NCBI RefSeq assembly: GCF_019633745.1
Contig: NZ_CP037968.1
Location: 2,610,789 to 2,674,788 of the forward strand
Length of the DNA stretch: 64,000 nt
From: Methanofollis formosanus
GTDB taxonomy: Archaea; Halobacteriota; Methanomicrobia; Methanomicrobiales; Methanofollaceae
Reading direction: 5' to 3'
The position numbers and the translations under genes are program-made. Below, one piece after another: positions 24,472-33,534 of the stretch. Each line of letters begins with the position of its first letter. The stretch's first letter is position 1. Under the pieces are notes generated by a model. That model was given only the letters and a program-made list of their open reading frames with translations. It was not told where the DNA came from and did not search any database.

Positions 24472-25282
24472 ACCCCCCCTCTTTCTTTCCTGAACGCTGT
24501 TTGGACGTTTCGTTTCTCTTCTGTTGTTTTTCTGCCGGTGAGTCCGTGGGCTTGCCAGAGTTCTGTCCTGAATGGCCGGTTGTGGAGAATTGGGCCTGAA
24601 GCGAGAATGCCCTTCAAGCATACGGGATGAACATTTCTCGTCGCTTGATCACTCTTTTTCAAGACTGGAGACTCGATGGAGACCTAGTTCAATCGCCGCC
24701 CCACCTATCCTCTGTCCGTGGGAGTCCGGGGATGGAAACCCCCGGCGCGAGATGACGGTGAGGAGTCTGCGATTGAAGGCGGCACGCCTGATCACCACGC
24801 CTTCCCAAACATCGGCGCCGGGGGCTCTGCCCCCTGACCCCCGGGATGAAGATAGGGCGGGGAAGGCAGAGAAAAAAAATTGTTCAGAAGGTGTCTATGT
24901 TCTTTGCGTATGGGCCCACGCCTGGTGCAGGTGTTTTCAAATCTCCATCAAAATCTCAAGGGTCGATATTCGGGATCATTTTCATAGTAATTCAGCATGG
25001 GGCGAGATCACGCCGCAAGCATACGCGATTGAACGTTCCTGTGGGTCTCCAGTGTGGGCATGGATCCTTGCTCTGCCTTCTGAGCAGGATGCCCCCCGGA
25101 TCACCCCTTCGTTGCCGCCCCGCCCCTATCTTCGTCGTGGGGGGTCCGGGTTTTTTCCCCCGGCGCGAGACGGTGGTGAAGATTCTGTGATTGGGGGTGG
25201 CCCGTCTGATCCGTCCGCCCTCGTCCGTATGGAGTCTGAATATCGGGAAATCAACCCGGCTGAAAAAAAAGGGGGGGGGCGG
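24472..25282. repeat. 810-bp gap with two sets of dispersed repeats
   Basis: A head element is at about 24,600-24,665 (CTTCAAGCATACGGGATGAA, then CATTTCTCGTCGCTTGATCA and CTCTTTTTCAAGACTGG), closely matching 4932-4996. GC-rich elements follow at about 24,690-24,790, 24,812-24,870 (GGGGGCTCTGCCCCCTGACC) and 25,105-25,210 (CCCCTATCTTCGTCGTGGGG, GGCGCGAGACGGTGGTGAAG). A partial second head element is near 25,012-25,045. No credible gene was seen; longer frames here run through the repeats. Confidence 0.6.
25262..25279 (-). terminator. C9/T8 tract after the beta-helix gene
   Basis: Just beyond the stop at 25283, the minus strand reads nine C then eight T. A T-rich tract is the usual archaeal intrinsic termination signal. 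The homopolymers may also be length-variable. Confidence 0.5.
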
Positions 25283-27397
25283 TTACTCCCTTCTCCTGAT
25301 CGCCATCGCGGCGATCGCCCAGGCGACGACGAGCATCGCCGTGGGGAAGGGCGTCTGCGTCTCAGCCGGAGTCGTGTCCGTCGCCGTCGCCGCTGTCGTG
25401 AGCGTTACGGGCGTCTCCGCCGGTGCTGCGGCGGTCATCACGGCCGTCATCTCCGCCACGGGGGTGGCCGTGGTGTTCACCGGTGCTGCGGTGCTCTCGC
25501 CTGACGAACCGGCCGATGGGGCGGCGGTCGTGGTGGTCGTGGTCGGGTCATCGCGGGAGGAGAGCGGGCGGGCGCCCGCCGGTTCGGTCGAGGAGACCGT
25601 CGTCGCCACCATGGTGGGGGCCGGTTCGCTCCGGCACGTCAGCGGGAGGGAGTCGGTGCCGAACCCCTCGATGTTCAGCGGTTCGTCGCAGATCCCGTCG
25701 CCGTCGGCGTCAGCAGCCCATTCGGAGATGTTCTGTGCGGGGTCCCGGAGCCACAGGTTGCCGCCGAGGAACGATCCGCCGGCGATGTTTCGACCGCCGT
25801 GGCGGGGGGTGTTGAGCACGGCGCCGGCGGAGTCCTCTGCGTAGATGTTGGTGGGGTTGTCGAAACGGCAGTTGGTGATGATGGCACGCTCGCAGGACGA
25901 GATGTGCGCCCCGCCGCCGCCGATCGCGGTGTTGCCGGTGAAGACAGTGCCGGTGAGCGTGGCGCCCTGGCATTCCCAGAAGCATGTCCCCCCGCCTAAG
26001 TTGGTCGCAGTGTTGTCGGTGAAGACGGTGTCGGTGAGCGTGGAGTCCTCACACAACTGGAAGAATGTCCCGCTACCCGTTTCTGCGGAGTTGTCGGCGA
26101 GGGTGGTGCCGGTGAGCGTAGTGCGACGGCACATATCAACGAATGCCCCGCCACCGTACCGATCCGCGTTGTTTTCGGAGAAGGTGGTGCCGGTGAGCGC
26201 GAGGTCATTGGAGCCCGAGAAACAGGCCCCTCCACCTGCTTTTGCGCTGTTGCCGGTGAAGACGGTGTCGGTGATCGTGGCGTCGGATGATGTAATGAAG
26301 GATACCCCGCCACCGAACCGATCCGCGTTGTTTTCGGTGAAGGCGGTGCCGGTGAGCGCGAGGTCATCGGAGTCCGAGAAACATACCCCGCCACCTGCTT
26401 TTGCGCTGTTGCCGGTGAAGGCGGTGTCGGTGATCGTGGCGCCGGATGATGTAACGAAAGATACCCCGCCACCGAAACCTTCGTCCGCGTGGTTGCCGGA
26501 GAACGTGGCGTCGGCGATCGAGGTGCCGGACGATGCATGGAAGTGTGCGCCGCCACCGAAATCTCCGTCCGCGCGGTTGTCGGAGAAGGTGGCGTCGGTG
26601 AGCGTGACGCCGCTGCACTTCTCGAACGAGGTCCCGCCGCCGCGCTTTGCGTGGTTGGCGGTGAACGCGATGGAGGTGAGCGCGACGTCGCGGCAGGAGT
26701 CGAACCGCGCCCCGCCGCCGTCCCCGTCCGCGGTGTTGCGCGTGAAGCCGGTGTCGGTGATCGTGACGCCCTCGCACTCGTAGCAGTATGCGCCGCCGCC
26801 CCACACTGCGTGGTTGTCGGTGAAGGTCGACTCTGTGATCCTGAGGTCGTCGACGTAGCGGGCGGAGAGCGCCCCGCCACGGGTCGGGTTCCCGTTCGCC
26901 GCGTTCCCGGTGAAGGTGCAGTCGGTGATGATGAGGCCCTGGAGATGGTCTTCGGCGGTCCCGAAGGCGTTGACCGCCGCGCCCTGGGTTCTGTCACGCT
27001 CCAGCAGGTTGCCTGAGATCTCGAGGTCGTACAGCACGGTGTCATCCGCGGCGCCGGTGAGGGTGAAGGCCGGAGCGGCGTGCGAGGTGCAGGTGATGAG
27101 CGGTTGGGCGGGCGACCCTCCCCATCGTCTGATGGTCACGCCGGGGACGTCGATGGTGATCCCGCCTTCGTAGGGATGGCCCTCGGCCCCCCAGATATGG
27201 ATGATGTCGCCCGCCCCGATGCGGGAGATGTCGTGGAGACTGGTGCGGTTCTCGCCGCCTTCGATATAGGAGACGTGCCAGACACGTCCGTGATAGACGG
27301 GAATGCCGCTGACCGCCAGGACGAGGCAGGTCAGGGCTATCACCAGCAAGAGTACGAGCAAGGGAATTTTTTTCCGGAAGGGGGGGATTTTTTTCAT
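25283..27397 (-). CDS. Secreted, membrane-anchored beta-helix protein with Pmp-like repeats
   Basis: The 704-residue product starts at ATG 27397, preceded by a perfect AAGGAGGT site; the longer frame to 27886 is a shadow. MKKIPPFRKKIPLLVLLLVI is a signal sequence. After a GAGDIIHIWGAEGHPYEGGI lead-in, residues ~115-600 hold about 18 tandem ~25-residue repeats of the form DxTFTxNxAxxxGGGAxFxx (e.g. FTGNSAKAGGGVCFSDSDD). The FxxN and GGGA motifs resemble those of chlamydial polymorphic membrane proteins and predict a right-handed parallel beta-helix. A D.DGDGICD calcium-loop-like motif follows. A Thr/Ala/Pro-rich stalk leads to a C-terminal helix (TAMLVVAWAIAAMAIRRRE). Likely a cell-surface adhesin; the ligand is unknown. 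It resembles the next gene closely. Confidence 0.82.
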   Translation of the reverse strand: MKKIPPFRKKIPLLVLLLVIALTCLVLAVSGIPVYHGRVWHVSYIEGGENRTSLHDISRIGAGDIIHIWGAEGHPYEGGITIDVPGVTIRRWGGSPAQPLITCTSHAAPAFTLTGAADDTVLYDLEISGNLLERDRTQGAAVNAFGTAEDHLQGLIITDCTFTGNAANGNPTRGGALSARYVDDLRITESTFTDNHAVWGGGAYCYECEGVTITDTGFTRNTADGDGGGARFDSCRDVALTSIAFTANHAKRGGGTSFEKCSGVTLTDATFSDNRADGDFGGGAHFHASSGTSIADATFSGNHADEGFGGGVSFVTSSGATITDTAFTGNSAKAGGGVCFSDSDDLALTGTAFTENNADRFGGGVSFITSSDATITDTVFTGNSAKAGGGACFSGSNDLALTGTTFSENNADRYGGGAFVDMCRRTTLTGTTLADNSAETGSGTFFQLCEDSTLTDTVFTDNTATNLGGGTCFWECQGATLTGTVFTGNTAIGGGGAHISSCERAIITNCRFDNPTNIYAEDSAGAVLNTPRHGGRNIAGGSFLGGNLWLRDPAQNISEWAADADGDGICDEPLNIEGFGTDSLPLTCRSEPAPTMVATTVSSTEPAGARPLSSRDDPTTTTTTAAPSAGSSGESTAAPVNTTATPVAEMTAVMTAAAPAETPVTLTTAATATDTTPAETQTPFPTAMLVVAWAIAAMAIRRRE

Positions 27398-27439
27398 TGC
27401 AGACCTCCTTGGGAATCGGACGGGGCAAGATTCGCGGAA

Positions 27440-27464
27440 TTGAATTTTAGATATAATATATGTT
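27440..27464 (-). promoter_or_regulatory. Promoter of the 704-aa beta-helix gene
   Basis: On the minus strand ACATATATTATATCTAAAAT lies about 45-65 bases upstream of the start codon. A related AT-rich sequence (ACATATAACATCTAAAATAT) sits at about 33,203-33,222 before the 1858-aa paralogue, so the two genes share promoter and leader sequence. Confidence 0.5.
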
Positions 27465-27534
27465 TTTATTTTGGATTGTGTGCGTCGAAAAAGGCCGAAA
27501 TGCGCATCGATTCGGTAAAAATAGAGGTGGTGGT

Positions 27535-30500
27535 CTACCTCATCCTCCAGGCCGCGAATGCGGCGAGGAGGAGAGCAACCGCCCCCCCGACGACGAGCAG
27601 CATCGTGGGGAAGGGCGGTTCGGTTTTGGTGGGGGTCGCCGTGCCTGCGGCCGGCGGCGGCGGGAGGGTCTCGACCGTCTCGGCCGCTGCGGCGGGCGTC
27701 ATCACCGGCGTCGAGACCGCAGAGGGTTCGCCGCCGATCGCAAAGAGGAAGAAGCCCGGACTCTTTGCCGAGAAGTGCCAGGAGGTCTCGTCCTCCCCGT
27801 CGACCTCGGTGGGGAGGGGGTGCCACGCGTCGTCGTAGCGGTACAGCACGACGTCTGCCGGTTCGAGGCCGTGCTCTTCGAGCCACGTCTTCGGGACGCT
27901 AAAGAGGAAGAGAGCGCCCTCGACCGCGTCCTCGGTCGTGTGGTAGAGTTTCACGTCGTCGTACTCGTAGACCGACCCTGCGGGTGCGTCGACGCCGGAG
28001 GGACAGACGGTCTTTTCAACGGTGATCATGATCTTCGGGATCGTTTCTGCGGCCGTCACCCGCACCCCAGAGATGGCCGCGCCCCTCGTCTTCATGGAGG
28101 CGCTCTCTCCGGCCGGGATCGAGGCGGCAGACGCTGCCGAGATGGGTGATTGGCCGCTGTTGGATTCAGAGGATGGAGTCGCCGGGGGTTCGAGGACGGT
28201 GACGGTCCCAGTGGTGGCGTTGGTAAACTCTCCGGTGCTCACCGTGAGGGTGAGCGGGTAGGTGCCGGCCTTCTCGTAGGTGACGCTCCGGTTGATCTCG
28301 GCGGGGCTCGTGCCCTCGACCGCCCGGCCGTCGCCGAGGTCGAGGTGCCATCTCTCAGGCATCCCGGCGCCGCTGACATTGACGCCGACGGTGAAGGGTG
28401 CGTTGCCTTCGGCGGCGGTGAGGTGGAGGACGGGTGCGGGCATGCCGGCGGTGACGTTCACGGTGCGGACGAGGGTGACGAGGTCGCTCCCCTCGCCCCA
28501 TCCCGCCATCAGGGTGGCGGTGTACCGCCCGGCCTTCTCGTAGGTGTGAGACGGCCAGTAGCACGGGCTCGATTCGTTGCCGTCGCCGAAGGTCCAGGTG
28601 TGGCGGTCGGGTTCGGGGTCGGTGAAGCCGGTGTCGAAGGAGACATTGAGGGGTGCGAAGCCCTGCGAGGGTCTGGCGTAGCCCCTGATATCGACCTCGC
28701 CGATCTCGACGATCACCGGTTCGGTCGTGCCTGCGGTGAGGTTGAGTGTTGCCCGTCCGTAGGTCGTCGGGCCGACGATCTCGAGGGTGTGGTTCCCGGC
28801 CGGGAGGAAGAAGGCGTCGGCGGCGTGCGGGCCTGGGATGCAGTAGGACGCCGCCCTCACCGGTGCGGGGGCCGGGAAGTGGTCGGCGGTGCGGGTGGTG
28901 TTGATGCCGTCGACGTAGACGAACCCGCCGTGAGCGGAGGCGCGGACGAGCACGGTGCCGCGGTTCCCGCCGTCCGCGAGCGGGAGGTGGTCGGTGCCGA
29001 GGCCGTCGATGGTCAACGGCTGGTCGCAGATGCCGTCGCAGTCGTCGTCCGCACACCATTCGGAGATGTTCTGGGCGGGATCATTCAGCCAGAGGTTGCC
29101 GCCCAGGTACGGGCCGCCGGCGATGTTCGTGCCGGGGGTGTAGGTACCGTTGAGGGCGGCGGCGGAAGAACCGATTGCATAGATGTTAGTGGGGTTGTCG
29201 AAGCGGCAGTTGGTGATGGTGGCGTCATCGCAACTTCTGAAGCATGCCCCGCCGCCGCAACCGTCTTCTGCGGTGTTGCGGGTGAAGGTGGTGCCGGTGA
29301 TCGTGGCGGCATCGCAGTGATCGAAGTCTGCCCCGCCGCCGGCGTCTGCTTTGTTGCCGGTGAACGCCGTCCCCTCCACCAGGAGGTCGGCGACATATTC
29401 GGCATAGAGCGCACCGCCGTATGTATCTGTCCCGGTCACCGTATCGGTCACTGTATTCCCGGCAAAGGTGCAGTTCGTTATGGTGAGACGCTGTAAGGGG
29501 TCTCCTTGAGTCCCGATGGCGTCGATCCCGGCGCCGCGGCTTTTATCATAGTTCAGGTGGTTGTTGGAGATGTTGAGGTCGAGGAAGGTGGCGTTGTCCG
29601 CGGTGACGGTGAACGCCGACGTGCCTGAGCGATTGGTGATGAGCGGTTGCACCGGCGACCCTTCCCACCGCTTCACGGTGACGTTCGGTTTGTCGATGAC
29701 GATCCCGCCCTCGTACGTATGCCCCTCCACGCCCCAGACATGGATGGTGTTGCCCTCACCGATCTCGGGGATCTCCTGGAGACTGCTGAAGTTCCCGCTG
29801 ATCTTCGAGACGTACCAGTCTATCGGGTGTGTGCTCTCCATGAGGTCGAAGGTGAGGGGGTCGTTCGCGCCGGCGGTGACGGTGATCGTCTGTTCACCGG
29901 TGAAGGACCCCTCCTTCTGCACCGAGACCGTGCGGTTGCCGACCGGGAGGTAGAAGGGGTTGTTCGCGGTGCGGGTGGTGTTGGTGCCGTCGACGTAGAC
30001 GAAGGCGTCGGCGGGCGTGGCGTTGATCTGCACCGTGCCGCCGCCGTGCATGAGGGGGAGGTGGTCGGTGCCGAGTTCCGTGTTCTGCGGATCGTCGCAG
30101 ATGCCGTCGAAGTCGGCGTCCTTACCCTGTTGCGAGAGCCAGAGGTTGCCGCCGAGGTACGGGCCGCCGGCGATGTTGGTGCCTCGGGTGCGGGCGGTGT
30201 TGAGGGTGGCGGAGGAGTCCATTGCATAGATGTTGGTGGGGTTGTCGAAGCGGCAGTTGGTGATGGTGGCGTTCGCGGAATCGTAGAAGTACGCCCCGCC
30301 GCCGTTGTTTGCGGTGTTGTGGGTGATGGTGGTGTTGGTGAACGTGGCGTTCTCGCACCCCCCGAAGTATGCTCCCCCGCCGTGTTGTGCGGTGTTGTGG
30401 GTGATGGTGGTGTTGGTGAACGTGGCGGCATCGCAGGTATCAAAAAGTGCTCCCCCGCCGTGTTGTGCGGTGTTGTGGGTGAAGGTGGTGGTGGTGAACG

Positions 30501-33111
30501 TGGCGGCATCGCAGCTATCGAAGTATGCCCCGCCGCCGTTGGTCGCGGTGTTGTGGGTGATGGTGGTGTTGGTGAACGTGGCGGCATCGCAGGTATCAAA
30601 AAGTGCTCCCCCGCCGCTGTTGCCTGCGGTGTTATGGGTGATGGTGGTGGTGGTGATCGTGGCGTTCATGCACTCCAAGAAGTATGCCCCGCCGCCGACG
30701 GGTGCGGTGTTGTTGGTGAAGGTGGTGGCGGTGAGCGTGGCGTTGTGGGAGTCCGTGAACACTGCCCCGCCGCCCCTCCTGGCGGTGTTGCCGGTGAACT
30801 TCGTTCCCGCCACCAGGAGGTCGTCGACGTACCTGGCAGAGAGCGCACCGCCGTATGCAGATGTCCCTTCAACCGCGTTCTCGGTGAAGGTGCAGTCGGC
30901 GACGGTGAGGCGCTGTATGTGGCTTGTATCAAGCCCGGTGGCGTTGATCCCGGCGCCGCGGCTATAATCAAAGTTCAGGTGGTTCCCGGAGATGTTGAGG
31001 TCGCGGAAGGTGGCGTTGTCGGCGGTGACGGTGAACGCCGACGTGCCGGAGGTGCTGGTGATGAGCGGTTGGGCGGGTGATCCTTCCCAGCGTTTCACGG
31101 TCACGTTCGGTGCGTCGATGGTGATGCCGCCTTCGTAGGTGTACCGCGCCTCGCCCCAGATGTGAATGGTGTCGCCCTGCCCGATCTCGGGGATCTCGGA
31201 GATGTCGGTGACGTTCAGGTTGCCGCTGATCTTCGAGACGTACCAGTCTATCGGGTGTTTGCTCTCGATGAGGGTGAAGTCGAGGGGTTCGTTCCCGGCG
31301 GGGGCGACGGTGATCGTCCGCTCACCGGTGAAGAACCCCTCCTTCTGCACCGAAATCGTGTGGTTCCCGACCGGGAGGTAGAAGGGGTTGTCCGCGGTGC
31401 GGGTGGTGTTCGTGCCGTTGACGAAGACGAAGGCGCCGCCGGAGGGCGTGGCGTTGATCTGCACGGTGCCGCCGCTGTGCATGAGGGGGAGGTGGTCGGT
31501 GCCGAGTTCCGTGTTCTGCGGATCGTCGCAGATGCCGTCGAAGTCGGCGTCCGCGCCCCGCTCGGAGATGTTCTGTCCAGGATCATTCAGCCAGAGGTTG
31601 CCGCCGAGGTACGGCCCGCCAGCGATGTTCGTGCCGGAGGTGCGGGCGGTGTTGAGGGCGGCGGTGGAATTATACGCATAGATGTTGGTGGGGTTGTCGA
31701 AGCGGCAGTTGGTGACGGTGGCGTCATCGCAACTTCTGAAGCATGCCCCGCCGCCGTCGGATGCGGTGTTGTCGGTGAAGGTGGTGCCGGTGATCGTGGC
31801 GGCATAGCAACCACTGAAGGATGCCCCGCCGCCGCTGTTGCCTGCGGTGTTATGGGTGAAGGTGGTGCCGGTGAGCGTGGCGTTCTTGGAATCCCTGAAT
31901 TCTGCCCCGCCGGCGGCGTATTGTGCGTTGTTGCCGGTGAAGGTGGCATTGGTGAGCGTGGCGGCATTGCACATGTCGAAGCCTGCCCCGCCGGCGGCGT
32001 ATTGTGCGTTGTTGCCGGTGAAGGTGGCATTGGTGAGCGTGGCGGCATCGCAGAAGTAGAACCATGCCCCGCCGCAACAAATTGCGTTGTTGCCGGTGAA
32101 GGTGGTGTTGGCGAGCGTGGCGTCATTGGAACTCCAGAAGCATGCCCCGCCGCCGTTGTGACCTGCGGAGTTGCCGGTGAACGCCGTCCCCTCCACCAGG
32201 AGGTCGGCGACATATTTGGCATAGAGCGCACCGCCGCGTGTATTCCTCCCGATCACTGTGTTCCCGGCAAAGGTGCAGTTCGTTATGGTGAGGCGCTTCA
32301 GGTGGTTTTCTAAAGACCCGGTGGCGTTGATCCCGGCGCCGAGGCTGGAATCATAGTTCAGGTGGTTCCCGGAGATGTTGAGGCCGCGGAACGTCGCGTT
32401 GTCTGCGGTGACGGTGAACGCCGACGTGCCGGAGGTGCTGGTGATGAGGGGTTGCACCGGCGATCCTTCCCACCGTTTCATGGTGACGTTCGGTGTGTCG
32501 ATGACGATCCCGCCCTCGTACGTATGCCCGGCCGCGCCCCAGATGTGGACGGTGTCGCCCGCACCGAGGTCGGTGATATTCAGGAGACCGGTGACGTTCC
32601 CGGTGCCCGGCACCGGAGAGACATACCAGTCCCTCGGATGACCGGCACCGGCGCCGTCCGCCCGGACGACCGCCGCCGGTGCGGGTGCGGCGGCGGTGAC
32701 GTTGATGTCGACCGAAGAGGTGTTGGTGACGGCCGCGCTCTCGTTGACGGCGGTGAGGCCGACGACGTGGGTGCCGGGCGTGTGGAACGTATGGGTGAAG
32801 TCAGATCCGTTCCCGACCACCGCGACGCCGTCGACCGTCCAGGTCCAGAGATCGACCGCGAGGCCTTTCGCCGCGCTCGTGAACCTGACCGTCAGCGGCA
32901 CCGGACCGGTGGGCGGATCGGCGGCGACCGAGAGGTCGAGCACCGGGGCGGTGGCGTTCGTGATGTTCAGAGGCGGTTCGGGTGGCGCAATGGTTTCAGG
33001 CGGCCTCGCGTCCTCCTCGCCGCCGGCGACCGGCAGGACGAGACAGAGCAGAACCGTGAGTAAAACGATGAAAAGAGCTACATTTTTTCGGAAGGGGGGA
33101 TTTTTGTTCAT
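27535..33111 (-). CDS. Giant modular surface protein: PKD, three beta-helix/PEGA modules, PGF-pre-PGF domain
   Basis: This 1858-residue protein starts at ATG 33111 with GAGGAGG upstream. Order: signal sequence (~1-30); PKD-like domain (~50-135); beta-helix module 1 (~160-545) starting DWYVSPVPGTGN; PEGA domain (~547-615); module 2 (~618-1020), PEGA (~1023-1095); module 3 (~1100-1380), PEGA-like (~1384-1475); two PKD domains (~1480-1640, with WTFGDGNESS and DLGDGRAVEG); a PGF-pre-PGF domain (~1677-1793, VPKTWLEEHGLEPADVVLYR); Thr/Pro stalk; and a C-terminal membrane helix ending AAWRMR. Each module begins with HIWG..(G)HTYEGGI and contains FTGNxAxxGGGA repeats. The D.DFDGICD motif closes each. 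Long DNA repeats between modules indicate internal duplication. Likely a surface adhesin. Confidence 0.85.
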   Translation of the reverse strand: MNKNPPFRKNVALFIVLLTVLLCLVLPVAGGEEDARPPETIAPPEPPLNITNATAPVLDLSVAADPPTGPVPLTVRFTSAAKGLAVDLWTWTVDGVAVVGNGSDFTHTFHTPGTHVVGLTAVNESAAVTNTSSVDINVTAAAPAPAAVVRADGAGAGHPRDWYVSPVPGTGNVTGLLNITDLGAGDTVHIWGAAGHTYEGGIVIDTPNVTMKRWEGSPVQPLITSTSGTSAFTVTADNATFRGLNISGNHLNYDSSLGAGINATGSLENHLKRLTITNCTFAGNTVIGRNTRGGALYAKYVADLLVEGTAFTGNSAGHNGGGACFWSSNDATLANTTFTGNNAICCGGAWFYFCDAATLTNATFTGNNAQYAAGGAGFDMCNAATLTNATFTGNNAQYAAGGAEFRDSKNATLTGTTFTHNTAGNSGGGASFSGCYAATITGTTFTDNTASDGGGACFRSCDDATVTNCRFDNPTNIYAYNSTAALNTARTSGTNIAGGPYLGGNLWLNDPGQNISERGADADFDGICDDPQNTELGTDHLPLMHSGGTVQINATPSGGAFVFVNGTNTTRTADNPFYLPVGNHTISVQKEGFFTGERTITVAPAGNEPLDFTLIESKHPIDWYVSKISGNLNVTDISEIPEIGQGDTIHIWGEARYTYEGGITIDAPNVTVKRWEGSPAQPLITSTSGTSAFTVTADNATFRDLNISGNHLNFDYSRGAGINATGLDTSHIQRLTVADCTFTENAVEGTSAYGGALSARYVDDLLVAGTKFTGNTARRGGGAVFTDSHNATLTATTFTNNTAPVGGGAYFLECMNATITTTTITHNTAGNSGGGALFDTCDAATFTNTTITHNTATNGGGAYFDSCDAATFTTTTFTHNTAQHGGGALFDTCDAATFTNTTITHNTAQHGGGAYFGGCENATFTNTTITHNTANNGGGAYFYDSANATITNCRFDNPTNIYAMDSSATLNTARTRGTNIAGGPYLGGNLWLSQQGKDADFDGICDDPQNTELGTDHLPLMHGGGTVQINATPADAFVYVDGTNTTRTANNPFYLPVGNRTVSVQKEGSFTGEQTITVTAGANDPLTFDLMESTHPIDWYVSKISGNFSSLQEIPEIGEGNTIHVWGVEGHTYEGGIVIDKPNVTVKRWEGSPVQPLITNRSGTSAFTVTADNATFLDLNISNNHLNYDKSRGAGIDAIGTQGDPLQRLTITNCTFAGNTVTDTVTGTDTYGGALYAEYVADLLVEGTAFTGNKADAGGGADFDHCDAATITGTTFTRNTAEDGCGGGACFRSCDDATITNCRFDNPTNIYAIGSSAAALNGTYTPGTNIAGGPYLGGNLWLNDPAQNISEWCADDDCDGICDQPLTIDGLGTDHLPLADGGNRGTVLVRASAHGGFVYVDGINTTRTADHFPAPAPVRAASYCIPGPHAADAFFLPAGNHTLEIVGPTTYGRATLNLTAGTTEPVIVEIGEVDIRGYARPSQGFAPLNVSFDTGFTDPEPDRHTWTFGDGNESSPCYWPSHTYEKAGRYTATLMAGWGEGSDLVTLVRTVNVTAGMPAPVLHLTAAEGNAPFTVGVNVSGAGMPERWHLDLGDGRAVEGTSPAEINRSVTYEKAGTYPLTLTVSTGEFTNATTGTVTVLEPPATPSSESNSGQSPISAASAASIPAGESASMKTRGAAISGVRVTAAETIPKIMITVEKTVCPSGVDAPAGSVYEYDDVKLYHTTEDAVEGALFLFSVPKTWLEEHGLEPADVVLYRYDDAWHPLPTEVDGEDETSWHFSAKSPGFFLFAIGGEPSAVSTPVMTPAAAAETVETLPPPPAAGTATPTKTEPPFPTMLLVVGGAVALLLAAFAAWRMR
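30046..30121. repeat. 76-bp perfect direct repeat, copy A (inside the giant surface gene)
   Basis: From GTGCATGAGGGGGAGGTGGT to CGAAGTCGGCGTCC this segment is identical to 31477-31552. The distance of 1431 bp equals 477 codons exactly. Confidence 0.85.
31477..31552. repeat. 76-bp perfect direct repeat, copy B (inside the giant surface gene)
   Basis: Identical to 30046-30121; together the pair brackets one beta-helix/PEGA module. Recombination between them would keep the reading frame. Confidence 0.85.
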
Positions 33112-33534
33112 TTCAAGCCTCCTCGGGAAACGAACGCCGGTCTCATGGGGTGTGAGGCGACACCATTCTCGTCGGGCGCGTAAGATTCGCTGAGTTATAT
33201 TTTAGATGTTATATGTGTTTTTGTTTTGAACTTGATCGGCCGCGAAAGAACGAATGGGGGATAGATTGGAGAGAATGGGGAGAAGAGAAATTCGAGAACT
33301 CCAGAAGCCGGTGAAATAACGGCAGAGATGGAAGAGGGCCGCATCTGCCGCCCCCGCCATCCTCTCTCCGTGGCGGGCCCGGAGGGCGCTTGAGAAAGCC
33401 GGAGACTTTCGAGGAAACCTCCGGCGCGAGACGCCGGTGAAGATTCTTCAATTGGGGGCGGCCCGTCTGATCGCCACGCCTCCCCCCATCAATCGCGCCG
33501 GGGGCGCTGCCCCCTGACCATCGGGATGACGATA
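33112..33534. repeat. Leader of the surface gene plus GC-rich dispersed element
   Basis: 33,112-33,230 holds the leader and AT-rich promoter of the giant surface gene on the minus strand (TATTTTAGATGTTATATGTG on plus). From about 33,340 to 33,534 there is a composite GC-rich element: CGCCCCCGCCATCCTCTCTC, GGAGACTTTCGAGGAAACCT, CCGGCGCGAGACGCCGGTGA and a second copy with GCCGGGGGCGCTGCCCCCTG. The element runs directly into tandem array 2. Confidence 0.55.

Noticed and set aside
24572-25504. 310-aa plus-strand protein
   Set aside because: It runs through three different dispersed repeat elements and ends inside the opposite strand of the beta-helix gene, so the open frame is a by-product of GC-rich DNA.
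25489-33063. Several long plus-strand frames opposite the beta-helix genes
   Set aside because: They are low-complexity Val/Gly/Ala/Pro-rich shadows of the repeat-rich minus-strand genes and lack start signals or domains.
25283-33534. Integrated virus or plasmid between the inverted arrays
   Set aside because: No integrase, capsid or replication gene of mobile type is present; rfcL, methanogenesis markers and histone inside the 13-kb segment are core genes.
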